A stretch of DNA of 17,970 nt from CAYYGL01 sp964471235 (GTDB taxonomy: Bacteria > Calditrichota > Calditrichia > RBG-13-44-9 > J075): NCBI GenBank assembly GCA_964471235.1, contig CAYYGL010000099.1, positions 1-17,970 of the forward strand, read 5' to 3'. The notes beneath the pieces were generated by a model that did not search any database, was not told the origin of the DNA, and saw only the letters and a program-made list of their open reading frames with translations. Below are positions 8,259-14,806 of the stretch, in pieces. How positions within the stretch are numbered: position 1 is the stretch's first letter; each line of letters begins with the position of its first letter. The translations under genes and the position numbers were made by a program.

Positions 8259-8720
8259 ATGTCTACTTCACTTGATTATTCAGCCATGTTAAGAGTTGCC
8301 ATAGAAGAAGCTCGTCAGGGATTAGCGGAAGGGGGGATTCCCATCGGTGCCGTGCTATTCGATAGCAAAGGGAATGTGCTGGGCAGGGGGCACAACCGCC
8401 GGGTGCAGGAAGATGATCCCTCGGTTCATGCGGAGACCGATGCCTTTCGTAAAGCCGGCCGGCAGCGCACGTACCGGGATAAAATCATGGTCACCACCCT
8501 GGCACCCTGCTGGTATTGCAGCGGTTTGATCCGTCAGTTTAAAATCGGCACCGTGGTGGTAGGAGAATCGGTCAACTTTCAGGGAGGTGTCGATTGGTTG
8601 CGGGAAAGCGGTGTGCAAGTGATTGACCTTAACTCCCGGGAATGTGTGGAGATGTTGGCAGATTTTATAAAACAATATCCGGAATTGTGGGATGAGGATA
8701 TTGGGGAAAGCGGTCATTAA
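8259..8720 (+). CDS. Fcy1-type cytosine deaminase (zinc-dependent)
   Basis: This cytosolic enzyme would hydrolyse the amino group of cytosine (or a similar amino-heterocycle) to give uracil and ammonia. The 153-residue protein follows yeast cytosine deaminase Fcy1 closely in pattern: GGIPIGAVLF, VLGRGHNRRVQ, HAE (H57, E59) and PCWYC (C84, C87) provide the zinc ligands and the proton-shuttle glutamate. GESVNFQGGVDWL follows, and the C-terminal PELWDEDIGE includes the aspartate (D147) that corresponds to Fcy1 Asp155 near the active-site lid. It does not resemble bacterial GuaD, TadA or the amidohydrolase-type CodA. The AGGAG at 8248-8252 sets the start. It is the last gene of the NCS1-deaminase pair and probably of the wider Mo-hydroxylase cluster. 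The Fcy1 clade is well known in fungi, so its bacterial members may have different substrates. Confidence 0.88.
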   Translation: MSTSLDYSAMLRVAIEEARQGLAEGGIPIGAVLFDSKGNVLGRGHNRRVQEDDPSVHAETDAFRKAGRQRTYRDKIMVTTLAPCWYCSGLIRQFKIGTVVVGESVNFQGGVDWLRESGVQVIDLNSRECVEMLADFIKQYPELWDEDIGESGH

Positions 8721-8819
8721 AGCGATAAAGGGAGAGCAAAAAAAAAGAAACACGTAACACAACCTTCTGAAAGATTTCCCAAAAGAGGTATCAGCCCGAT
8801 AGAATGCAAACCAATATTG

Positions 8820-9083
8820 TTACGATTCTTTTAAATCCCATTCGGGAATATCCCTGCCTGGGATTTTATTTAATATTTGACCAACTTTTGCTTTTAATTC
8901 CGGTATAGACTTTCGAGACAATCTCGATTCTAAAGCTGAGATTACTTCGCTTTGTGTAAGTTGAACATTTAGCAAATAATTCGCCAACTGGTTTAATGAA
9001 ACCCCCTGATATTTTGCTTCTCTTTCCAATCTTCTCTTTAATTCTATCGGCATTCTTAAGGTGACAACTTGACTTTTACTCAT
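8820..9083 (-). CDS. Ribbon-helix-helix antitoxin-like protein (HicB/Arc-type)
   Basis: The 87-residue protein opens with a strand-helix-helix pattern, SQVVTLRMPIELKRRLEREA followed by GVSLNQLANYLLN, typical of ribbon-helix-helix DNA-binding antitoxins. The rest (residues about 48-87) is charged and would be the toxin-contacting tail. The start at 9083 is preferred over the upstream ATG at 9104 because GGGAG lies seven bases before it and because it overlaps by eight bases the stop of the PIN-domain reading frame upstream, a normal toxin-antitoxin coupling. The toxin is decayed, so this antitoxin is probably an orphan. Such proteins usually repress their own operon through short palindromes. 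Confidence 0.75.
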   Translation of the reverse strand: MSKSQVVTLRMPIELKRRLEREAKYQGVSLNQLANYLLNVQLTQSEVISALESRLSRKSIPELKAKVGQILNKIPGRDIPEWDLKES

Positions 9084-9201
9084 GATTTGACTCCCATAAT
9101 TCATAAAACTCTCGTGGTGTAATTATCTTAAATGTAAGCCCTTTTAACTCTCTGCTTTTAAAATCCTTTACATTACATCTCTGATAGTATCTATCTGTAT
9201 G
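9076..9201 (-). pseudogene. 3' remnant of a PIN-domain (VapC-like) toxin gene
   Basis: Reading the minus strand in the frame that ends at TAA 9078-9076 gives a tail with CNVKDFKSRELKG and then FKIITPREFYELWE. This is the usual C-terminal pattern of PIN-domain toxins (…TRNVKDF…ITPREF). The frame is closed upstream by TGA at 9204-9202, and the three acidic residues of the catalytic site expected earlier are not found in any frame before the neighbouring ATPase stop at 9282. The gene therefore appears truncated and frameshifted rather than functional. It overlaps the antitoxin start by eight bases. The reading is by eye; alignment to PIN families would confirm it. Confidence 0.6.
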
Positions 9202-9281
9202 TCAATAAACCGGGCAATAGAGTGAGTTGTGTTGAAAGGATGAAAATATACAGTTGCCAACACCTTAAATGGATAGTGGGG

Positions 9282-10511
9282 TTATACCCGTGTGAAACCA
9301 TTTTCTTGATAAATCTCCCACGGATAAACACACCTCACCTGATGAAATTCCCGGGGGATTTCCAGACACACGGCATTGATCTCTGCCCGGTATTTTTTTT
9401 GGAATGTTAGCAATGGTCGTGGGTTCAATTGAGCTGAGTTCAATTTTACCTCTATAGCTTTTAATGCTCTACCGGTATCCAATACGAAATCAATCTCTTT
9501 CTTATCTTTAGTTCGCCAATAGTGCACATGGAAGGTGGGAAATTTTTTGATGAATTCGGAAAAAATAGAGGTTTCGAATGCATTTCCCATAATCGTTTCC
9601 GGAATTGTATTATAGCTCAAAATGTTCATTAAACCGGTATCGATGAAAAAAACTTTGGGACGTTTAAATAATTCTTTGCGCAAGTTTTTTGCGAAGGGAC
9701 TTATCCGCTTTAATACATAGGTATTCTCCAAAATAAACAAATAATCTTCCAGCGTAGATTTAGCAATACCGGTTGTCACTGATAATTCCGCTAAATTCAG
9801 CATCGAGCCACTTTGCTGGGCAAGTAGCCGAATCAATTTATTGAATTTATCAATTTGGCGAATATTCGCCAAATCCCTGATATCCGCCTTTAAATAAGTA
9901 TCAACAATTTGTCTAAGATAAACTTCTTTCCGTTCCTTTTCCGGCGTCAGCACAATCTTCGGATACCCGCCAAACTTAACATATTCCGCAAACAACTCTT
10001 TTAGTCTTTGAATGGTTTGGGGAATTTGAATATTCTGATTGAGATCAATAGAGGCTTCTTTGAAAATCAAAAACTCATCAAAACTCAAAGGATATAATTC
10101 AAAATTGACAGTCCTACCAACCAGACTATCTTTAAATTTATCTTTTATGGAGAAAGTGGAACTGCCGGAAACAGTCAACTTAATTGAGGGATAATGATCG
10201 TGCAATAATTTCAAAAAGGAGGAGGGTCGATCCAGAAGTTGGATTTCATCCAAAAAGACAAAAGTGATAGGGGAATATAACAGACCATTTTCACGTAAAT
10301 ACTGAACAAATTGCTCGGCACCGGAATTACAAATTTCTCTGAATTTAAAATCTTCCAGATCAAAATAGACGGGATTTTCTATATTTTGCATCAAAAGTCT
10401 CAAAAGCGTCGACTTTCCCGTTTGTCGAGCTCCCAGAATCACAAGGATATCCGGGGAGTCCAAAAATTTCTGCAGATATGGTAAAAGATTTCTGGGATAT
10501 ATCTTATTCAT
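9282..10511 (-). CDS. Second AAA-family ATPase with C-terminal DUF4143 domain
   Basis: The 409-residue protein has the same plan as the ATPase at 4534-5727 but is a distant relative. Walker A GARQTGKST is at residues 27-35 and Walker B FVFLDEIQ at 84-91, with D88/E89 at the same residue positions as in the other copy. A SGSSTFSIKDKFKDSLVGRT segment is the sensor region. The C-terminal domain carries EID (339-341) and then IEVK (E354, K356), a PD-(D/E)XK-like pattern. The coding sequence is visibly AT-rich compared with flanking genes, which suggests recent transfer. No Shine-Dalgarno sequence precedes the ATG at 10511; a near-perfect 45-bp palindrome lies 31 bases upstream. The neighbours are a decayed toxin-antitoxin locus, so this is an accessory island. 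The molecular function of this family is not established. Confidence 0.9.
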   Translation of the reverse strand: MNKIYPRNLLPYLQKFLDSPDILVILGARQTGKSTLLRLLMQNIENPVYFDLEDFKFREICNSGAEQFVQYLRENGLLYSPITFVFLDEIQLLDRPSSFLKLLHDHYPSIKLTVSGSSTFSIKDKFKDSLVGRTVNFELYPLSFDEFLIFKEASIDLNQNIQIPQTIQRLKELFAEYVKFGGYPKIVLTPEKERKEVYLRQIVDTYLKADIRDLANIRQIDKFNKLIRLLAQQSGSMLNLAELSVTTGIAKSTLEDYLFILENTYVLKRISPFAKNLRKELFKRPKVFFIDTGLMNILSYNTIPETIMGNAFETSIFSEFIKKFPTFHVHYWRTKDKKEIDFVLDTGRALKAIEVKLNSAQLNPRPLLTFQKKYRAEINAVCLEIPREFHQVRCVYPWEIYQENGFTRV

Positions 10512-10542
10512 CGGACTTTACGCACTTTTTAGGACTTAAAGT

Positions 10543-10587
10543 AAACCATACTTTACGAAAAGTCAAACTTTTTGTAAAGTATGGTTT
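10543..10587. promoter_or_regulatory. Near-perfect 45-bp palindrome upstream of the second ATPase
   Basis: AAACCATACTTTAC (10543-10556) is matched by its exact complement at 10574-10587, and the interior AAAAGT (10558-10563) pairs with ACTTTT (10567-10572) around CAA. Only one position pair (G10557/T10573) fails. Further half-site-like copies, ACTTTAC at 10515-10521 and ACTTAAAGT at 10534-10542, lie between it and the start codon. The layout of nested half-sites before a DUF4143 ATPase mirrors that at 4479-4524, although the sequence differs. I infer an operator array; it is read from sequence only. Confidence 0.65.
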
Positions 10588-10959
10588 CAAAAAAGTACGA
10601 TTGCCAGGACGAAACCGCTTTAGCGGGCAACCCGGTTGGAATACGAATAGCCCCAATTCCCAACACTTTTTCTGTCGTTTTTTAAGGTAACGGATCCTCC
10701 ACAGATCCTGCTTTCCGACACGGAACATTCTCTGTAAGCGTCTTTTCAATTTTTCCACCTGGCAACCCCGAGCCTCGAAGCTCACAATCTGAATCACTCC
10801 CTCGGTAAAATTTCTCTTTTTTCATTTGTTTAAAAAATTCAGTTTTCATACCATTAGACTTCCGGTGATACGGGAATGTCCGGTTGAAATGCCCGGGCAT
10901 TTTCTCCCGAAAGTGCTTGTTGCCAATTAACTGATCATGAACCAAATTGTGAGGATGCT
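10588..10959. other. Intergenic region with no convincing gene; two small palindromes
   Basis: No reading frame here looks like a real protein. It contains a CCGCT-TT-AGCGG hairpin (10615-10626) next to an ACGAAACCG motif that recurs twice near 17.3-17.5 kb. It also contains a 16-bp perfect palindrome (10887-10902) in front of the transporter gene. The promoter of the transporter should lie here, but I see no strong -35/-10 pair. Confidence 0.5.
10887..10902. promoter_or_regulatory. 16-bp perfect palindrome upstream of the POT transporter
   Basis: AAATGCCCGGGCATTT is a perfect dyad whose end is 57 bases before the transporter start codon. It could be a regulator-binding operator, or the stem of a transcript-end hairpin, though it has no loop-forming centre beyond CCGG and a T-rich flank on the right side only. 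Confidence 0.4.
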
Positions 10960-12252
10960 ATGGAAAAGAGAACGCCGTTTCCCGCCGTTTTTTGGGTGGC
11001 TAATTCCATCGAAGTGCTGGAACGCTTTGCCTATTACGGTATCTATATGGGCTTTGGAATTTATATGGAATACCTGGGCTACTCCAAAGGCGAGCTCGGG
11101 TTCATTCAGAGCCTGTTTCTGATTTTTTCTTATACAATCCCGGTCATCTCCGGCACTTTTGCCGATCGCTACGGATTTAAGAAAGTGTTAATTGTGTCTT
11201 ACTTGGCGTATTTACCATCTATTCTTCTGTTAATTTTTACCAAGTCGTTTTCCGGGATTGCCCTGACCATGCTGATGATTGGGCTGGCTGCCGGGATTTT
11301 TAAACCCCTGGTTTCCGCAACGGTTCGGGCGGTAACGGATAAAACCAACAAGACCCTGGGATTCGGTATCTTTTACGCCATGGTCAATGTGGGCGCCTCC
11401 CTCGGTCCCATTGTTGCCGGGATGCTGCGAGCCATCTCCTGGAACTATGCGTTTTTAGCAGCAGCCATCGGCATCGGGTTGATGCTGCTGATCACCATCT
11501 TTTTCTACAAAGAACCGGAGCGGGAGATGGAGGGCATCACCCTGAAGCAAAAATTCAAAGACATCTGGATTGCCCTGTCGGATGTTAAGTTTGCCATTTT
11601 TTTGATTTTATTGGGGTTGTTTTTCTGGCTCCCCTTCTGGGCATTCTTCAACCTGATGCCCCTCTATATCGACCGCAACCTGGACACCGCTACCCTGTAT
11701 CAAAACATCAAAAGTATTTTTCTGATCGGTCCGCCCATCGCGAACCTCCTCTCTTATACCGATAAAGAAGGGGTGCGCCGGCTCCTGGGAGAAACCATTT
11801 CCCATACCGGGTATATCATTATGATTTTTCAGGTATTTGTCTCCCGGATATTTGAAAAACGCGATGCCATCAAAACCTTTCTCATCGGATTGTTTATTGC
11901 AGCCCTGGGAATGGTAATTGCCGCATTTGCCAAATCGCTTACCCCGGCGTTGGTGTTTCTGGGGATTGCATTTTTTGCCATTGGAGAAATGGCATCCTCC
12001 CCGCGCATTCAGGAATACATTACCTGGATTGCCCCCAAGGAAAAAGCCGGGTTATACATGGGGGCGAATTTTCTGGCAGTCGGCCTGGGCGGCGGCTTGA
12101 GCGGTTTTTATACGGAACTGTACGGTATTTTTCGGGACCAGGGCTCTCCTGAGACCATCTGGTATACCATTGCCGGGCATCTCGTTCTGGGGATTATTGT
12201 GATACTGATTTATACCCGCAGCCTGGGTAAATTTAAAGAACTGGAAGCATAG
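10960..12252 (+). CDS. POT/PTR-like MFS transporter
   Basis: This inner-membrane major-facilitator protein of 430 residues has about twelve hydrophobic segments. The first segment contains EVLERFAYYG (residues 18-27), which fits the ExxERFxYYG signature of proton-dependent oligopeptide transporters (POT/PTR family). A second family-like stretch, FGIFYAMVNVGASLGP, follows near residue 146. The MFS loop motif appears as GTFADRYGFKK near residue 64. Family members import di- and tripeptides with protons, but the shorter length (POT proteins are usually 450-500 residues) leaves room for a different cargo. GAGG at 10951-10954 precedes the ATG by five bases. The downstream methyltransferase gene starts 65 bases after the stop on the same strand and may be co-transcribed. 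Confidence 0.82.
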   Translation: MEKRTPFPAVFWVANSIEVLERFAYYGIYMGFGIYMEYLGYSKGELGFIQSLFLIFSYTIPVISGTFADRYGFKKVLIVSYLAYLPSILLLIFTKSFSGIALTMLMIGLAAGIFKPLVSATVRAVTDKTNKTLGFGIFYAMVNVGASLGPIVAGMLRAISWNYAFLAAAIGIGLMLLITIFFYKEPEREMEGITLKQKFKDIWIALSDVKFAIFLILLGLFFWLPFWAFFNLMPLYIDRNLDTATLYQNIKSIFLIGPPIANLLSYTDKEGVRRLLGETISHTGYIIMIFQVFVSRIFEKRDAIKTFLIGLFIAALGMVIAAFAKSLTPALVFLGIAFFAIGEMASSPRIQEYITWIAPKEKAGLYMGANFLAVGLGGGLSGFYTELYGIFRDQGSPETIWYTIAGHLVLGIIVILIYTRSLGKFKELEA

Positions 12253-12317
12253 AAACGCGGGAGTACATCAGCCGGGCAAATCACATAGCTATTGATGGAG
12301 CGGGGGGATTGAGAATT

Positions 12318-13097
12318 ATGGCAGTCAGTTGGAAATACTACGCAAAATTGCGGCAGAAAAAATACCGACAACAGGAAGGGAAATTCCTGGTCGAAGGAGT
12401 ACGGCTCACTCACGAGGCATTGTTATCCGATTGGCAAATTGAAATCGCCTTTGTGGCACCGGATTTCCCGGAGTCCGACCATTGGCTGCAATTTGAGGAG
12501 TTCTTCAAACAGCGACAGATTCCTTATCGCATCCTGCCGGCGGCACATTTTCAGCGGTTAGCCGATACCGAAACGCCCCAGGGAATTGTGCTGGCGGTTA
12601 AAATACCACAACGGGAGTTGTCTCAACTGAATCTGCGAAATGCCGATTTCGTGGTCATTCTTCAGGGGGTACGGGACCCCGGCAACCTGGGCACCATCAT
12701 TCGTACTGCGGATTGGTATGGGGTAAATGCGGTTCTCTTGTCGGATGATTGTGTGGACCCTTACAATCCCAAGGTGGTGCGTAGTACCATGGGTTCAATT
12801 TTCCATGTGCCGGTGGTTCGATTGACTGATTTGCAACACGGATTAGCCGAATTGAAAAAGCACCGTTTCCGGATAATCGCCACCTCTGTGGATCATGGGA
12901 AGGTAGTTCACCGGGTACAATTCAAAAAACCGGCAGCCCTGATTTTAGGCGGGGAAGTGAGAGGTGTCTCTCCGCACCTGTTAGATGCAGCCGATCTAAC
13001 GGTTCGCATCTGGAAATACGGGAAAGCGGAATCATTAAATGTTGCTGTTGCCGGTGGGATTCTCATGGACCGGATTGCCCAAAGCATTTATCGCTGA
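12318..13097 (+). CDS. TrmH/SpoU-family RNA 2'-O-methyltransferase
   Basis: This SAM-dependent enzyme would methylate the 2'-OH of a ribose in rRNA or tRNA. It has the trefoil-knot SPOUT fold. An N-terminal L30e-like substrate-binding domain starts with KFLVEGVRLTHEAL. The SPOUT motifs are DPGNLGTIIRTA (about residues 120-131), NPKVVRSTMGSIF (150-162), LILGGEVRGV (208-217) and ESLNVAVAGGI (238-248). ATG at 12318 is preferred over a TTG at 12309 because the G-rich ribosome binding tract at 12302-12307 lies directly against the TTG. That gives 259 residues, usual for RlmB/TsnR-like proteins. The target nucleotide cannot be told from sequence. It lies between the POT transporter and the CPBP protease on the same strand. 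Confidence 0.92.
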   Translation: MAVSWKYYAKLRQKKYRQQEGKFLVEGVRLTHEALLSDWQIEIAFVAPDFPESDHWLQFEEFFKQRQIPYRILPAAHFQRLADTETPQGIVLAVKIPQRELSQLNLRNADFVVILQGVRDPGNLGTIIRTADWYGVNAVLLSDDCVDPYNPKVVRSTMGSIFHVPVVRLTDLQHGLAELKKHRFRIIATSVDHGKVVHRVQFKKPAALILGGEVRGVSPHLLDAADLTVRIWKYGKAESLNVAVAGGILMDRIAQSIYR

Positions 13098-13213
13098 AAA
13101 CGTTCTTAATTGGGTCGCGTCGTTTTAGATAAGCCATTTTTGATTTTTTCCCAGTTTCGGAAGAAGAACCGGCTGGGCTGTGTGTTTTAACTATTCTGTG
13201 ATTAAGGAGCAGG

Positions 13214-14083
13214 ATGAACGAGAATCAACCTGACAAAATAAATCCTCCACCACGGGAAGCCATTTTGGTTGTCGTCATCAGTTATTTCTTCTTCGTGATT
13301 TTAATCATCCTGGTGTCATTGGTGCTGGGGTCCCCGACCGATATGAGTAAAATTTCCACCCATACCCAGAAATGGGTATTGTTGTTCGGTGAGATGAGTT
13401 TGGGAGTGGTTCCTTATTTCTATTTCAAAAAAAAGCAAGTATCTGTCGGGGAGATGATCCGCTGGCGTCGCATCCCTTCAACCATTCTCCGGGTTATTAT
13501 ACCAATCGGTTTATCGGCAACCATCATTTCCGATGAAATCGATCGCCTGATTCAGTTGGTTTTTCCCCGTTCTCCGGAAGCAGAAAAAGCTATAGCCGCG
13601 GTGATGAAAGCCCATTCCGGTGGTGAACTGATTTTACTTATTTCGAGTGCCGTGGTGGTGGCGGCTCTGGTGGAGGAAGCCCTCTTTCGGGGTTTCTTGC
13701 AAAGAACCCTGGAAAAGCATATCAATGTAACGCAAGCCGTGGTATATGGGAGTTTGATCTGGACCCTGTTTCACCTTACTCCTTATTCGTTCACCCAGGC
13801 AATTCCAATCTTTTTGTTTGGATTTCTCCTGGGATACTTCAGTTGGCGGACGAACAGCATCATGCCGGGCATTATCTGTCATGCGATTAACAATGGGATT
13901 GCGTTACTATTTTATAATATTGATTCCGAGGGATGGCTTACGTTCTATGAATGGAAGGGGCATGTTTCCCCCCTCTTCCTGCTTCCGGCAATTCTTGTCC
14001 TTTACAAAGGTATTCAGTATATCGATGAATTCTATCGCAGGGAGAGTTTCCCATCCTCATCCACGACAAATTCATCAGATTGA
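13214..14083 (+). CDS. CPBP-family (CAAX/Abi) intramembrane metalloprotease
   Basis: This multi-pass membrane protein of 289 residues belongs to the CPBP family, whose members include Rce1-like prenyl-protein peptidases and bacteriocin-immunity proteins. The family motifs are intact: EEALFRG with E154, E155 and R159, FHLTP with H187, and HAINNGIAL with H223 and N227. Together these form the glutamate-histidine catalytic or metal site inside the membrane. About eight hydrophobic segments are visible, starting near residue 16. AGGAG at 13205-13209, four bases before ATG, supports the start. The last 52 bases overlap the 3' end of the SatD-family gene on the opposite strand, so the Ser/Thr-rich C-terminal tail (after about residue 272) is encoded antisense to the end of that gene. 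The physiological substrate is unknown. Confidence 0.9.
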   Translation: MNENQPDKINPPPREAILVVVISYFFFVILIILVSLVLGSPTDMSKISTHTQKWVLLFGEMSLGVVPYFYFKKKQVSVGEMIRWRRIPSTILRVIIPIGLSATIISDEIDRLIQLVFPRSPEAEKAIAAVMKAHSGGELILLISSAVVVAALVEEALFRGFLQRTLEKHINVTQAVVYGSLIWTLFHLTPYSFTQAIPIFLFGFLLGYFSWRTNSIMPGIICHAINNGIALLFYNIDSEGWLTFYEWKGHVSPLFLLPAILVLYKGIQYIDEFYRRESFPSSSTTNSSD

Positions 14084-14733
14084 TGGGTCAGGAGAGGATA
14101 TTTCCGGAAATACTTGAGTAGATGTGCTTCGGCGGCTTTTACATGGCTGGCGCGAATGTTCTTGAGGGTATCATAAACCGCCTGGGGAGTAATGTTTTCC
14201 AGCGCGGCAACTTCCCGATAAGTCCCTAAATCTTTATAATTCCAGAAGAGCCGGTAATGTCGTTCACTCCACCGGGATTTCAAAGCGGTCATTAACTGAA
14301 AAATGGTGTTGACCAGCATATCCAGGTCTTCATCATTCGATTTCATACAGTAAATATATTTCTTCTTTTTCGCAAAGTTGAGGGCGGCACTGGCACGATG
14401 AAATGCCGGACCATCCATTTCGATGGGCAGCGTTCCTCCCATCTTATACACCTTTCCTAAGCCAATACCAAACCGAAGCCGTACCGGAAAGGTTAACTTT
14501 TCCAGGGCAAGCACAATGCTAAATGCCACGTCCAGGGAACTGAGCAATCCCTGGAATTCATCCCCCTTGGAAAGGGTAAACGGCGCATCAATGGAGTCTC
14601 CATACTCCTCATTGATTTGCACAATTGCCGATTTGACAAACAACTGGGTTTGATAGCGATTTTTGCTGCTTAACTGCTTCGAGCCGCTCACATCCCCAAT
14701 GATAACGACATACGTTTTGTTTTCAGTGTCCAT
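14032..14733 (-). CDS. SatD-family protein: nucleotidyl-cyclase-like domain plus C-terminal HTH
   Basis: The 233-residue protein matches the SatD family, named after an acid-tolerance locus gene of Streptococcus mutans; its biochemical role is not established. It opens with YVVIIGDVSGSKQL (D14), then LSKGDEFQGLL (GDEF at 57-60), VRLRFGIGLGKV (85-95) and GPAFHRASAAL (108-118). This order resembles class III nucleotidyl cyclases (metal-binding Asp, a central GD loop, an R-GIGxG strand, then a GxxxNxAARL helix), but the catalytic Asn and Arg of the last helix are not obvious. Residues about 165-200 (YREVAALENITPQAVYDTLK) form a helix-turn-helix. ATG 14733 is chosen because AAGGTG lies six bases upstream; an earlier ATG at 14760 lacks a site. 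The upstream small gene ends 73 bases before it, on the same strand. Confidence 0.8.
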   Translation of the reverse strand: MDTENKTYVVIIGDVSGSKQLSSKNRYQTQLFVKSAIVQINEEYGDSIDAPFTLSKGDEFQGLLSSLDVAFSIVLALEKLTFPVRLRFGIGLGKVYKMGGTLPIEMDGPAFHRASAALNFAKKKKYIYCMKSNDEDLDMLVNTIFQLMTALKSRWSERHYRLFWNYKDLGTYREVAALENITPQAVYDTLKNIRASHVKAAEAHLLKYFRKYPLLTHQSDEFVVDEDGKLSLR

Positions 14734-14806
14734 CCTTGTCACCTTGTTTTGAAGCAACATGAACTGCCCATATTGTTAACCGCTTATTTAATTACCTGAA
14801 TCGTTG

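Noticed and set aside
9232..9252. GTTGAAAGGATGAAAA-like string resembling a CRISPR repeat end
   Set aside because: Only one copy is present, with no spacer-repeat periodicity and no cas gene nearby.
10504..10797. 97-codon open frame on the minus strand upstream of the second ATPase
   Set aside because: It runs through the 45-bp palindrome and the repeat motifs, has no ribosome binding site and unusual composition; an accidental frame.
13150..13177. CCCAG…CTGGG inverted repeat between the methyltransferase and CPBP genes as a terminator
   Set aside because: The stem is short and interrupted, and no T-run follows, so it is too weak to call.
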